A DNA stretch of 64,000 bases from Pseudoflavonifractor sp. An85 (lineage in GTDB: Bacteria; Bacillota; Clostridia; Oscillospirales; Oscillospiraceae): NCBI RefSeq assembly GCF_002161235.1, contig NZ_NFHE01000001.1, positions 124,001 through 188,000 of the forward strand, in the 5' to 3' direction. Made by a program: the position numbers and the translations under genes. The notes below the pieces were generated by a model. It saw only the letters and a list, made by a program, of their open reading frames with translations. It had not been told where the DNA came from and did not search any database. Shown piece after piece: positions 49,673 through 61,977 of this stretch. Position 1 is the first letter of the stretch. Every line of letters starts with the position of its first letter.

Positions 49673-50338
49673 TCATTCAGAAATTTTCCCATCCTCAATA
49701 CGGATAATCCGATCTGCAAGCTGGGCGATCTCGTTGTTATGGGTAATCATTACAAGGGTCTGGTGAAATTTCTGGCTGCTTACTTTCAGCAGGCCAAGAA
49801 CATCATTACTCGTCCGGCTGTCGAGGTTGCCCGTCGGCTCGTCCGCTAAAACAATCGCCGGTTTCGATACCAGAGCGCGTGCAATCGCCACGCGCTGCTG
49901 CTGGCCGCCAGAGAGATTATTCGGCATATTGTTCAGCCTATCTTCCAGGCCCAACATCCGAACAACTTCCTGCATATAGTTATTGTCCACCTGATCGCCG
50001 TCCAATTCCACCGGCAGAACAATGTTTTCATAGACATTGAGGACGGGGACAAGATTATAATTCTGAAAGATGAAGCCCATTTTCCGCCTTCGGAAAATGG
50101 TAAGCTGCTCGTCTTTCAGGGTGGACAAGTCCCTGCCGTCCACAATGACCTTGCCGGAAGTAGGGACATCCAATCCGCCGATCATGTTCAGAAGTGTGGA
50201 CTTGCCGCTGCCGGATGTACCGACAATGGCGACAAATTCTCCCTGTTCTACCGAAAGGGAAACGCCATCCAAAGCCTTCGTAATGTTTGGCTCTTCACCA
50301 TAGTATTTTTTCAAATCTGTTGTTTGTAAAATAGGCAT
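49673..50338 (-). CDS. ABC transporter ATPase, LolD/BceA type
   Basis: The product is 221 residues from ATG 50338 behind AGGTGG. Walker [10 protein letters not shown] (aa ~40), signature [15 protein letters not shown] (aa ~145-159), Walker [14 protein letters not shown] and the H-loop ITHNNEIA are all present. This is the MacB/LolD/BceA subfamily that partners FtsX-type permeases. It runs on a separate mRNA portion from the kinase (gap 50339-50457, no clear promoter) and is directly followed by the permease. Confidence 0.9.
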   Translation of the reverse strand: MPILQTTDLKKYYGEEPNITKALDGVSLSVEQGEFVAIVGTSGSGKSTLLNMIGGLDVPTSGKVIVDGRDLSTLKDEQLTIFRRRKMGFIFQNYNLVPVLNVYENIVLPVELDGDQVDNNYMQEVVRMLGLEDRLNNMPNNLSGGQQQRVAIARALVSKPAIVLADEPTGNLDSRTSNDVLGLLKVSSQKFHQTLVMITHNNEIAQLADRIIRIEDGKISE

Positions 50339-50457
50339 AAGTGCTACCACCTTTCTTTTTGATGGTTCCATTGTAAAATGCAATCCTCACAGAAATGTCA
50401 CAACGGTTCTTGAATTTCCCTTGAAAACGCCTTGAAATGTCACAATCCTGTGACATT

Positions 50458-51489
50458 TCAAGAATGGGGCAGGAAAACTGAAAAAGTGGAGCCGGTGCCG
50501 AGTTCCGAAGATACGCGGATAAAGCCGCCTTGCCGGGTGATAATTTCACGGGCCAGATACAGACCAATCCCAATACCGGGGGCGTCATGTACGCTGCTTT
50601 CACGATAGAACCGCTTGAAAATCGTCCCTTGATGCTGTTCGGGAATACCAATGCCTGTATCAGAAATATCAATCTTCACATACATTTCCAAACTCACGAC
50701 AGCCACATGGATTTTCCCGCCCTCTGGCGTGTACTTTACCGCGTTATCCAGAATGTTGAACAGGGCTTCGGTTGTCCATTTCCGGTCATGGGCCGCAGTG
50801 ACCGTTTCCGGGCAATCCACTGTGACTGCAATCTTTTTCTGCTCGGCGTGCAACAGAATACCGCCCAGCGCCGCGGCAAGGGTATCATAAATGGCCTGCG
50901 GCTGCGGCTCCAAAGAAATCACGCCGGTTTCAAGACGGGAAGTTTTAATCAGCGCCTGCATGAGAAAATCCAGCTTGTCGAGCTGGCTGTCCATAGCAAC
51001 AAGAAATTCTCTCTGCTTTTCCGGCGTCACCGTCTGATCCAGCAGCGTCGCGTCCAACATTTTCAGGTTTGCAATCGGCGTTTTGACTTGATGGGATATA
51101 TCCGAAATCAATTCCTGCAAGTCGGCCCGTTCCTTTGCAATGCTGCTTTTGCTTTCCCGCAGCACTTCATAGAGACGGGAAAGGCGGTGCTGGATTTTAT
51201 AAAACAGGTTTTCTTCCTCGGTGTACTGTGGCGGGGCCTGATCTGCTGACATCATATCGTCAAGCAGCTTGCACAAGGCATCTGAAAACAAGGTTAGTTT
51301 ACGGCGTATAAAGGTCAGAAATATGGCCATACATCCGATAACACTGGCCACATAGAGCAGTACACAAACCAGTGCAAATGTGTTTTGCGTCAAATAATAC
51401 ACGACAGACAGTAAAAACAACGAAAGCAAAACAAGTACCGCGCAGATGGCAACACAAGCCTTATTTACTGATAACTTTACTGTTTTCAT
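50458..51489 (-). CDS. Sensor histidine kinase
   Basis: The product is 343 residues from ATG 51489 behind GGAGG. Two N-terminal helices (ACVAICAVLVLLSLFLLSVVYYL and FALVCVLLYVASVIGCMAIFLTFI) enclose only a few external residues, as in intramembrane-sensing kinases. H-box ISDISHQVKTPIANL (aa ~152-166), N-box LFNILDNAVKYTPEGG, G1 DTGIGIPEQ, G2 GIGIGLYLAREI. It overlaps the response regulator by four bases. Presumed signal: the neighbouring transporter or its peptide substrate. Confidence 0.88.
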   Translation of the reverse strand: MKTVKLSVNKACVAICAVLVLLSLFLLSVVYYLTQNTFALVCVLLYVASVIGCMAIFLTFIRRKLTLFSDALCKLLDDMMSADQAPPQYTEEENLFYKIQHRLSRLYEVLRESKSSIAKERADLQELISDISHQVKTPIANLKMLDATLLDQTVTPEKQREFLVAMDSQLDKLDFLMQALIKTSRLETGVISLEPQPQAIYDTLAAALGGILLHAEQKKIAVTVDCPETVTAAHDRKWTTEALFNILDNAVKYTPEGGKIHVAVVSLEMYVKIDISDTGIGIPEQHQGTIFKRFYRESSVHDAPGIGIGLYLAREIITRQGGFIRVSSELGTGSTFSVFLPHS

Positions 51490-52169
51490 TTGTTCCAGCC
51501 TCCAATCCACATGTAGCCCATGCCGTACACTGTCTTGATGTACTGGCGGCCTTCTGTTTCGATTTTTGTTCGTACCCGGCTGATGGTTGAAGTCAGGGCG
51601 TGTTCATCCACAAAGTTTCCGTCAATATCCCACAGCTTTTCCAATAGCACCTGCCGGGTCAAAACGATCTGCGGATTTTTCGTCAGCACCTTCAAAAGAC
51701 GGTACTCCATCGGGGTAAAGGCGATGCTTTCCCCGTGAAGTAGGGCGGTCATTTCCGTAAAATTGATAAACAGATCGCCGTCATTGTAGCAGTCTCCGCC
51801 AGACTGTTTTCGGATACGGGCCAGCAAAGCGGACACCTTTTTCTGGAATACGCTCATGGGAAAGGGCTTTGTCACATAATCATCCGCCCCCAGCTCGTAC
51901 CCTTTCAGCATATCGCTTTCCATATCGTTAGCCGTGAGGAAAATGACCGCTGTGTCCGGGTGCCGTTCTTTTATATCCCGGCAAAAATCAAATCCGTTTC
52001 CGTCCGGCAGATTGATGTCAAGGACAATCAAATCATATTCCTGTTTTTTACACAGACGTTCCGCAGCACTTTTTGTCAAAGCAGCAGCGACCTCATAGTC
52101 TGCGGCAGACAGGTTATAGCAAAGGGTATTATTCAAAAGGCGGTCATCCTCGACCACTAAAATTCTCAT
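51486..52169 (-). CDS. Response regulator, OmpR type
   Basis: The product is 227 residues from ATG 52169 (MRILVVEDDRLLNNTL). Receiver: acidic EDD, phosphoacceptor Asp in LIVLDINLPDGNG (aa ~51), Lys in VTKPFPMS. The DNA-binding winged helix (TPMEYRLLKVLTKNPQIVLTRQVLLEKLWDIDGNFVDEHALTSTISRVR) is complete. It is the BceR-like partner of the kinase. Its likely target is the promoter of the ATPase/permease genes, giving an alarm circuit for cell-wall antibiotics; this is inferred from family and order. Confidence 0.88.
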   Translation of the reverse strand: MRILVVEDDRLLNNTLCYNLSAADYEVAAALTKSAAERLCKKQEYDLIVLDINLPDGNGFDFCRDIKERHPDTAVIFLTANDMESDMLKGYELGADDYVTKPFPMSVFQKKVSALLARIRKQSGGDCYNDGDLFINFTEMTALLHGESIAFTPMEYRLLKVLTKNPQIVLTRQVLLEKLWDIDGNFVDEHALTSTISRVRTKIETEGRQYIKTVYGMGYMWIGGWNK

Positions 52170-52245
52170 GCGCTCACATCCTTTTCTTTGTAGAGTATCA
52201 CCCAAATGTCACAGAAACCTCGCAAAAAACAAGTTCCCAAAAAAT

Positions 52246-52274
52246 ATTTTACCGCATATCAGGAATGACAACAA
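52246..52274 (-). promoter_or_regulatory. Possible promoter of the regulator/kinase genes
   Basis: On the minus strand TTGTTG, a 17-base spacer and TAAAAT, about 75 bases upstream of the regulator's ATG. Moderate consensus match. Confidence 0.45.
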
Positions 52275-52287
52275 GCAGCACGATTTG

Positions 52288-52317
52288 ATAAAAGGTGCGG
52301 AGAATATTCCCCGCACC
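52288..52317 (-). terminator. Intrinsic terminator after tnpV
   Basis: GGTGCGG..GAATATTC..CCGCACC with TTTTATC on the minus strand. It ends the recombinase-tnpV transcript before the resistance operon. Confidence 0.85.
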
Positions 52318-52339
52318 CTTCATCACTCCATAATGATTT

Positions 52340-54656
<2,317 letters not shown>

Positions 54657-54668
<12 letters not shown>

Positions 54669-55583
54669 TACATCTCCGCTTGCCAGCTTGTACTTCTTAT
54701 ACTGCCTCACAGCAAAGTGCTGGGGACTCCGGCGCTCCAGCCCGTCAAACATATAGTCCACCGCGTTTTTGAAGGTTTCGTCATCCTCCCGGACCTCCAT
54801 GCTGTTTATCATTTCCACCAGCGTATTCATGTTGCGTTCTTCCTCCGGCCCCTCAAACACGATGTAGGCCACAAGGGCGCAGTACAAAAGGGTTTCGGCT
54901 TTGGTCCAGAACTCGTCGCCCTCCTTGCCGTCGCCTTTGGTGTTGGCGATCAGGGCGGTGACGAATTTCAGCACGTCGCTTTCCGTTTTGATGTAGGCCA
55001 GCGGATTGTAGTGCATGGATTTGGAGAAGTCGATACTATTGAACACCCGCACCTTATATTTCTCCCGTTGCAGGAACCGCCCGCACTGGTCGAGGGTGCC
55101 GCCCTTCGGGTCCACCACCACATAGGAGGAATGGGCTTGAAGGAGCTGCGGGGTCAGCCAGAACCTTGTCTTGCCCGAGCCGGACGAGCCGATGACGCAG
55201 GCGTTTAAGTTGCGGGCGTTGGCGGGTATCCTCGGGCGGGTGTTCATGGTAAGAAACTCCGTCCCGGTCAGAATAACATTGTTCTGAAATTTGGGGTCTA
55301 CAAACGGCTTTATATCCTCCTTTGTTCCCCAGCGGGCGGTGCCGTACTCCGCATCCCGCCGGAATTTCTTTGCCTGCTTGATTTTGGACTGTATCAGCAG
55401 ATACACCCCAGCCGCACCGGCGAGGCCCACCAGCAGGTCAATGCCGCCCAGTCCCGGCCAGTAGGTTTCAAAGGCTTTGGGGAAGGTGTCGAGCATCCCC
55501 ATGAGCTTTGTCCCGAAGTCTGCGCCGGGGGCGATATCCAGAGGACAGAGCGCGGCTTGCAGAGATACAGGCCGCCGACCCAC
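54657..55583 (-). pseudogene. VirD4/TraG coupling protein, both ends missing
   Basis: About 308 residues remain. They include the second membrane helix region (GIDLLVGLAGAAGVYLLI), YGTARWGTKEDI, Walker A GSSGSGKTRFW (aa ~125) and SSYVVVDPKGGTLDQ, up to YKLASGD. The 5' end is cut by an IS21 remnant near 55600 and the 3' end by the recombinase element at 54669. It is a different allele from the N-terminal fragment at 26917-27216, so the two come from two ICEs. Not functional. Confidence 0.85.
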
Positions 55584-55610
55584 GGGCCGTTGTGGTAAAC
55601 GACGCTTACC

Positions 55611-56877
<1,267 letters not shown>

Positions 56878-57283
56878 GGTACTCAAAATTAGTGCAAAAG
56901 GGCTTTGGACACCGATGTGAGCGTTTGGCCCCCCCCAGGGGACTGATGTGAGCATTAGGCCCCCCAGGGTACCCACTCTTGCAAAAGGCCCTCATCTTTC
57001 CGGGTACTCAAAAGGTGAGCATTTGGTACTTGGGAAAAGCATTGCTCACGACATGAAATCTGGTGCTGAAGGTGCTCACTTTTTTGGGGCCCTTTTGCTC
57101 ACATTTTCGTTTGACAAACACACCAATATAATTCATATTGCAGATAACGGGCAAAAAATACAGCGCAAAAGTAAGGATAGGGCGAATGGTTTTTAGCCAT
57201 TCGCCCTATCCCTGATTTTTGGCATTATAAATGCTTTTTGAAGTTTTGTTAGACGCAAAAAAGTATGAATATCAAGCCAATGC
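56878..57283. repeat. IS21 right end with multiple transposase-binding repeats, then gene-free stretch
   Basis: GATGTGAGCGTTTGGCCCCC (56914) and GATGTGAGCATTAGGCCCCC (56945) are tandem repeats. GGTACTCAAAA occurs at 56878 and 57001 (near). Several GCTCAC inverted copies follow, the last near 57098. Tandem repeats inside the ends are typical of IS21. The rest to 57174 shows nothing supported. Confidence 0.65.
57175..57211. terminator. Long hairpin (bidirectional terminator)
   Basis: GGATAGGGCGAATGG pairs perfectly with CCATTCGCCCTATCC; loop TTTTTAG. It ends the VanZ-like gene's transcript on the minus strand. Confidence 0.75.
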
Positions 57284-58057
57284 TCAATTCGATGTGTGTT
57301 TCACCGTGCTTACCAATTTTGTCCGTGACCATCGCTCATAGAACAAGGGCTTGTGCAGGGCCATACGAATCCCGGCAAAGAATAGCCAGAACAAATACCC
57401 ACCGATCAGTAACCCATGCAGTACGAGTGATGCTAAACTGTCCAGATGCAATACGTCCATCAGAATAAATAGTAGCCGGTTCAAGTAATATGGTGCTCCG
57501 ACCAGACCTGCAATCAGCAGGCCATAGCGCAGAAAATATTGATACCAATGTGCCGCATCGCCATTCCTTTGCATGATTTTCATGCGGGTCAGCCGTTTGC
57601 CGGGCGTCTGACCGTGGAGCAAAATGGGCAGCAGCCCAAAGTAGGCAATAAATAGAACTGGCATCCATTGAATGGAGAGAGTGATTCCAAACGAGACCAC
57701 AACTACGGCCAGAATACCTGATGCAAAGGTCAGGCAAGCCATATCGGCCAGAAATGAGAAAACACGCCGCGTAAAGGAGATGGACGCACCCCGCCGGAAA
57801 CTAACGGTATCCAATTCTTGTCGGGTAGGCAGCAGATGGCTCACTGGCCCGGCCAAGGCAAATCCAATCATGCTGCCCGCAGTGTTGACGATCAGGTCGT
57901 CTACGTCAAACAGGCGGTAGCTGCCTGGATAGACAAAATACAGGCCGCTGAGTTGGGTCAGCTCGAAAAACAGAGAGAGCAAAAAAGATAGTCTCAAAGT
58001 TTTGCGCCAATTATAGCAGAAGTAGTAACGCAGATAGACACCGAAAGGCATTGTCAT
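57284..58057 (-). pseudogene. VanZ-like plus RDD membrane protein, N-terminally cut
   Basis: About 257 residues remain. MPFGVYLRYYF...LRLSFLLSLFFELTQLSGLYFVYPGSYRLFDVDDLIVNTAGSMIGFALA is the VanZ-like part, missing its first helices. After a linker there is a four-helix RDD-type domain (FSFLADMACLTFASGILAVVVVSF ... GQTPGKRLTRMKIM). The ATG at 58057 has no ribosome binding site and lies next to an ABC-ATPase remnant on the other strand, so both were cut at one join. VanZ-like proteins affect glycopeptide susceptibility. Confidence 0.7.
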
Positions 58058-58059
58058 AT

Positions 58060-58116
58060 GAGGACACTCTGGAAGATTACTTCAAACAGGTTACAGGGGG
58101 TGAGGGCATTGCTTAA
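58060..58116 (+). pseudogene. Last 18 codons of an ABC ATPase
   Basis: The frame EDTLEDYFKQVTGGEGIA and TAA matches the end of BcrA/LanF ATPases (compare DTLEDYFFQLTEEGK at 35620-35664). Everything upstream is missing. The next permease starts inside it, which is the original operon order. Confidence 0.75.
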
Positions 58117-58912
58117 ACTTTTGCGCTGTGAGTTTGCCAAGCTAAAACGAAAGCCCCTGTTCTTTGCGGCTGCGGCCATTTCGGCTTTGATCCCCTTGGG
58201 ATGTGCGCTGTTTCTGCCGGAGATGCAGGAGTTTTCAAGTGGCGCGGAAGCGGTGGATCGCCTGATGTCCACTCTGTTCCAGTTGAGCGCCTATCTGCTT
58301 CTGATGCCCGCTGTGGTGGTTTTGGCATCGAATCTGCTCTTTGAAGAACAGGACAACGATACCCTAAAGAACCTGATGACTGTTCCCGTGAGCAAACCTG
58401 CGCTGGCCTTGGCGAAGATGACGTTGCTGTTTCTGTTTTCCGTCGCGTTTATGGCTGTCGGCGGCCTGGTCAATTTGGCTATCGTGCTGGCATCCGGGCT
58501 GGAGCCGGTCGGCTTTTGGAAGCTGTTTTTTGTAGGCATCGGACAGGGAATTATGATGTGGGCCGGGGCGTTGCCCTGCGTCCTCCTGGTGGTGCTTTTG
58601 AACCGTAGTTACATTATCTCCGTAATCATCACGTTCTTCTATACGGCGGTCAACTATATTTTTGGCACCAACGACTATTTCATCATGCAGCCCTTTGGGT
58701 TCAATGCGGGTACGCTGTTACCTGGACCGCTGACCTTCCGCTGGTTCTTTCAGTATCTGGACACATCCAGCTCCAGCGCACAGATGACGGAATTGATGGA
58801 ACGGATCAGTCCTTACTTTGTGACAACGCCTCAGGCGTTCCTGGTCGTTATCCTGGAGTCGGCGGTGTTCCTGACATTGATCGCGCTGGTCTATAAGCGT
58901 CAGAGCTGTTAA
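58109..58912 (+). CDS. ABC-2 permease, lantibiotic-immunity type
   Basis: The product is 267 residues. A TTG at 58109 is 8 bases after GGGGG and overlaps the ATPase remnant's stop, as for genuine coupled permeases. Six helices are evident (FFAAAAISALIPLGCALF; YLLLMPAVVVLASNLLF; MTLLFLFSVAFMAVGGLVNLAIVL; ...). It has EEQDNDTLKNLMTVPVSKPALALAK, a coupling helix also found in the next gene (ENTNDTMKNLLTVPVSYPKLL). Family: MutE/EpiE-like. It lacks its own ATPase in this window. Confidence 0.8.
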   Translation: MLKLLRCEFAKLKRKPLFFAAAAISALIPLGCALFLPEMQEFSSGAEAVDRLMSTLFQLSAYLLLMPAVVVLASNLLFEEQDNDTLKNLMTVPVSKPALALAKMTLLFLFSVAFMAVGGLVNLAIVLASGLEPVGFWKLFFVGIGQGIMMWAGALPCVLLVVLLNRSYIISVIITFFYTAVNYIFGTNDYFIMQPFGFNAGTLLPGPLTFRWFFQYLDTSSSSAQMTELMERISPYFVTTPQAFLVVILESAVFLTLIALVYKRQSC

Positions 58913-58926
58913 GGAGGTGTAAAGTC

Positions 58927-59730
58927 ATGTGGAGTATTCTAAAAGGAGAATGGCGCAAGCTGCGGCGCTGCCAGATCCTGCTGGTTGGTATTGTGGCTCT
59001 GGCGCTCTGCCCTGTCGTGCAGTATGGCACCCAGCTGATTATCAACCCGGAGATGCGGGATCAGAACTTTGATTTTGTCAAACTGTTTGCCAATGTGATT
59101 TGGGGAAACACGCAGATTTTTCTGCCAATCTCGCTTGTCATGATCGGCGGCTGGCTGATCGACCGTGAGAATACAAATGACACCATGAAGAATCTATTGA
59201 CGGTGCCGGTATCATACCCAAAGCTGCTGGGCGGGAAACTGATCGTCACGATTTTCCTGTCAATCCTGTTTGGGATTTATAGTGTAGCCGTAACGGTTCT
59301 GACCGGCACGCTCGCCGGTTTGGATGGGCTTTCTGCCGCTGTTCTGCTGCGGCAGGGCGTGCAGTTAGTCGCAGCCGCTTTCAATACCAGCCTGGTCTGT
59401 ATGCCGATGATCCTGATTTTCGGCCAGATGCGTGGGGCCTACCTGGGCGGGTCGCTTCTGACGTTCTTCCTGGGGTATTGCATTTTGTTCTTCAAGAGCG
59501 GCTTCCTGCTCTCTGCCTACCCGTTTTCGGCGGCGCTGATTCTCGCCGGTTTTGATATGCAGGCGTATAACGGCGCTACACAGGCCCCAAGCACTTTGCT
59601 GGCGCTGGCAGGCATAGCGGCAGTGTTGGTTTTGACGATGGCAATATTGCTGCTTTCCCGCCCCAGCAAAAAGGCGAGCAATACGAAAAAGAAAAAAGCC
59701 AAAAAAGGTCGCGGCAGGCGTCGCGCCTAA
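58927..59730 (+). CDS. ABC-2 permease, second subunit
   Basis: The product is 267 residues from ATG 58927 behind AAGGAGG. Helices like ILLVGIVALALCPVVQYG and LPISLVMIGGWLI; the shared coupling motif NDTMKNLLTVPVS; and a very basic C-terminus (KKASNTKKKKAKKGRGRRRA). Together with the previous gene it forms a MutE/MutG-like pair that would remove peptide antibiotics from the membrane. The sequence is a paralogue of its neighbour, and the start is clear. Confidence 0.8.
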   Translation: MWSILKGEWRKLRRCQILLVGIVALALCPVVQYGTQLIINPEMRDQNFDFVKLFANVIWGNTQIFLPISLVMIGGWLIDRENTNDTMKNLLTVPVSYPKLLGGKLIVTIFLSILFGIYSVAVTVLTGTLAGLDGLSAAVLLRQGVQLVAAAFNTSLVCMPMILIFGQMRGAYLGGSLLTFFLGYCILFFKSGFLLSAYPFSAALILAGFDMQAYNGATQAPSTLLALAGIAAVLVLTMAILLLSRPSKKASNTKKKKAKKGRGRRRA

Positions 59731-59746
59731 CGAAAGGAGAGAGTTC

Positions 59747-60364
59747 ATGCGAAAATCAAACTATAAAGGTAAAATCTGCGTTTTTCTTTGTGCGCTTCTT
59801 TGTGTCGTCAGCCTGTCTGGATGCTCAACGGTCATGCAGTCGTTGGCAGACGGTACGGATGCTGTGTTAAGTGGATTGACGGATGGCACGGATATTGTAC
59901 TGAACGGATTGGCGGATGGCACTAATCAGGCCCTTGATGCTTTATCCGAAGCTGATGACGGTCAGGCAAAAAACAGCATCTTGGAAGCCTTTGGCAAATT
60001 TGTTGATGATGCGGGGACTGCTGCGCTGACGCCCCAAAGTAAACTGCAAGGCCACAAAAAGAACGGTGCAGATGATTACACGGGGTCCTATGAAGCAACG
60101 TATTCCGATTTTGCAGGTACAGAGATTTTGTTTGGTGGTACTACCCTGGAGCGCGAAGCGGGAAGTACACTCCACATCACCTGTTCTCTTTCTCTCGAAA
60201 GTGGCAAGGCAGCGGTTTTTCTTCGCTCAGGTGCAGATGATCCGACCATTCTTCTCTCGGAGAGCGGTGAGTACGATGGCACAGTTGAAGTGGATGGCAC
60301 AAGCACTTATATCGGAGTGTGGGGCGACCAGGCGGACGGAACCGTATCCATTGAGATTGAATAA
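59747..60364 (+). CDS. Lipoprotein with DGT repeats
   Basis: The product is 205 residues from ATG 59747. A lipoprotein signal peptide is present: KICVFLCALLCVVSLSGCSTV with the lipobox LSGC (Cys ~27). Then come three imperfect repeats around LADGTDAVLSGL / LTDGTDIVLNGL / LADGTNQALDAL (aa ~34-69). The C-terminal ~110 residues are beta-rich (YTGSYEATYSDFAGTEILFGGTTLEREAGSTLHI). It is extracellular, anchored in the membrane. It could bind the peptide antibiotic like a lantibiotic-immunity lipoprotein (LanI), a guess from position. Confidence 0.75.
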   Translation: MRKSNYKGKICVFLCALLCVVSLSGCSTVMQSLADGTDAVLSGLTDGTDIVLNGLADGTNQALDALSEADDGQAKNSILEAFGKFVDDAGTAALTPQSKLQGHKKNGADDYTGSYEATYSDFAGTEILFGGTTLEREAGSTLHITCSLSLESGKAAVFLRSGADDPTILLSESGEYDGTVEVDGTSTYIGVWGDQADGTVSIEIE

Positions 60365-60376
60365 GGAGTACTCATT

Positions 60377-60730
60377 ATGAACGCAAAGAAAAAAACAATC
60401 ATCATTGCTTCCATAGCTATTTTGTTGGTAGCGTTTATCATCGTTGCTTTTCTGGCTACACAGAGAAGCTCGGACTACTACACGCAAATTGATAATGACT
60501 GTGTAACCGAGATTGCACCGCATGGAGCGATGAATTATCGCTACACATTAAGTACCTACGACGAGACCGGGGCAGAAAGAGAACTGAGCTTTGAAACGAG
60601 CCGAATTCTCACTGACGATGCATATCTATGTCTGAAGGTGGCTCCATTCCGAGGCGTTGTCACCTGGGCGGAAGTGCAATTTGATGAAATGCCTGCCGCC
60701 GTGCAGGAACAATACGGTGGCAATTCGTAA
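60377..60730 (+). CDS. YxeA family protein (DUF1093)
   Basis: The product is 117 residues from ATG 60377. MNAKKKTIIIASIAILLVAFIIVAFLATQ is an N-terminal anchor. The extracytoplasmic part has YYTQIDNDCVTEIAPHGAMNYRYTLSTYDETGAERELSFETSRILTDDAYLCLKVAPFRGVVTWAEVQFDEMP, the YxeA/DUF1093 signature. YxeA proteins are found next to ABC exporters responding to antimicrobial peptides in Firmicutes. The pairing with lipoprotein and permeases supports such a module. Confidence 0.8.
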   Translation: MNAKKKTIIIASIAILLVAFIIVAFLATQRSSDYYTQIDNDCVTEIAPHGAMNYRYTLSTYDETGAERELSFETSRILTDDAYLCLKVAPFRGVVTWAEVQFDEMPAAVQEQYGGNS

Positions 60731-60780
60731 GCCGGAGCCTATGACATAGACGCTATTTCAAACGGAAAGGCAGGTGCAGT

Positions 60781-61491
60781 ATGAAAAGAATAAGAAAGTT
60801 CCTATTTCGCTTCTTCGCTCTAGCGATGCTGGCCATGCTCGTTGCTGGCAGTGTTTTGGGCGGATTTGGTTATAAAATGTACCGTGATGCACTTGCCGAG
60901 CAACCTCTTGATCAGAAAGTCGCAGAGATTCAAGCCGATCCCAATTATACTACCCTTGCTGAAATCCCGGAGATTTATTTGGACGCCGTTGTGGCGGTAG
61001 AAGATCACCGTTTTGAACAGCATTTTGGGATCGACCTGATTGCCATAGGCCGAGCCGCTTGGAATAATCTGACCTCTTGGAGTCTGCGTGAGGGTGGCAG
61101 CACCATAACACAGCAGCTTGCCAAAAACCTGTATTTCACGCAGGAAAAAAGTTTTATCCGTAAGATTGCTGAGATGTTTATGGCCTTCCGACTGGAAAAC
61201 GCCTATACGAAAGACGAGATTTTAGAGTTGTATGTCAATTCCATCTATTTCGGAGACGGCTACTACTGTATTTACGATGCAAGTCAAGGATATTTTGGGA
61301 AAGCCCCCATAGATATGACGGATTATGAATGTACACTTTTGGCAGGTATTCCCAATGCGCCCTCGATTTATTCATTGACCGCAAACCCGGAACTGGCAGA
61401 GCAACGTCAAGAGTATGTTGTCCAGAAAATGATCCAATATGGCTACATAAGCGAGAGTGAGGCACAAACTATCTTACAAGAACAGTCATAG
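60781..61491 (+). CDS. Monofunctional peptidoglycan glycosyltransferase (GT51)
   Basis: The product is 236 residues. One N-terminal membrane helix (FALAMLAMLVAGSVLGGFG) precedes the GT51 domain with all five motifs: VEDHRFEQHFGID (catalytic Glu, aa ~78), GGSTITQQLAKNLYF, IRKIAEMFMAFRLE, KDEILELYVNSIYFG and GYFGK. There is no transpeptidase domain, so it polymerises lipid II only. In a cargo module with antibiotic exporters it may protect wall synthesis when lipid II is targeted. No ATPase or regulator is nearby. Confidence 0.88.
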   Translation: MKRIRKFLFRFFALAMLAMLVAGSVLGGFGYKMYRDALAEQPLDQKVAEIQADPNYTTLAEIPEIYLDAVVAVEDHRFEQHFGIDLIAIGRAAWNNLTSWSLREGGSTITQQLAKNLYFTQEKSFIRKIAEMFMAFRLENAYTKDEILELYVNSIYFGDGYYCIYDASQGYFGKAPIDMTDYECTLLAGIPNAPSIYSLTANPELAEQRQEYVVQKMIQYGYISESEAQTILQEQS

Positions 61492-61497
61492 CTGAAA

Positions 61498-61544
61498 TCT
61501 ATCTGCCGGGCGACGGCAAAAGAAAAAAAGCCGTCGTTCAGCAG
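61498..61544 (+). repeat. Second copy of the post-cargo hairpin unit
   Basis: Same 47 bases as 36361-36407 with two changes; stem CGACGGC/GCCGTCG. It links this module to the left module. Confidence 0.7.
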
Positions 61545-61566
61545 ACACTATCCATGCCCTTTTATC

Positions 61567-61600
61567 GCGGCGGCTTTGAATATCAAGGCCGCCGCTTTTT
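61567..61600 (+). terminator. Intrinsic terminator after the GT51 gene
   Basis: GCGGCGGC pairs with GCCGCCGC; TTGAATATCAAG inner stem; T5 follows. Confidence 0.85.
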
Positions 61601-61639
61601 GTCCCCCAAAAGGAACGACGACCACACGCTAAAGATTAT

Positions 61640-61662
61640 GGCGGCTTTAGGAGGGAGCCGCC
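61640..61662 (+). promoter_or_regulatory. Hairpin with ribosome binding site in loop (copy 2)
   Basis: GGCGGCT/AGCCGCC enclosing TTAGGAGGG, identical to 38552-38574. Confidence 0.65.
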
Positions 61663-61773
61663 GTGAGGCAAGGAGAATTTCGACAAAATAAGACAATACC
61701 CGCACCATCAAAAAAAGCCCGGTCACCACCGGGGCACATTCTGCTTATGAGTATGAACTGTATGATTACATAA
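61663..61773 (+). CDS. Leader peptide candidate (36 aa, copy 2)
   Basis: GTG 61663 follows the hairpin. The peptide runs to TAA 61773 with RQNKTIPAPSKKARSPP, which resembles the peptide at 38575-38688. The first codon differs (GTG for ATG). The following ~200 bases to the sigma gene at 61978 hold no further gene; a CGCCTGTCTGC/GCAGACAGGCG hairpin is at 61796-61822. Confidence 0.45.
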   Translation: MRQGEFRQNKTIPAPSKKARSPPGHILLMSMNCMIT

Positions 61774-61795
61774 AAGCGTTTAATAGTTCATTTGC

Positions 61796-61828
61796 GCCTG
61801 TCTGCGTTTTGCAGACAGGCGCTTTTTG
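61796..61828 (+). terminator. Intrinsic terminator in the sigma leader
   Basis: CGCCTGTCTGC pairs with GCAGACAGGCG around GTTTT (61796-61822), followed by CTTTTTGCTG on the plus strand. It lies upstream of the sigma gene at 61978 and may attenuate it. Confidence 0.6.
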
Positions 61829-61977
61829 CTGTTTATGCGGGCCTTCGCTATACAGCGGAGCCTTTCATAAAAATTTCTTCCCGCTCGCGGTTGCCAAAAT
61901 CGCAAGCCTTGCATTACTGAGGCGAAAGGGAGGAGATCACCACCCCGCACCCGTGCGGCGCGAAGGGAGGTGAGAAA

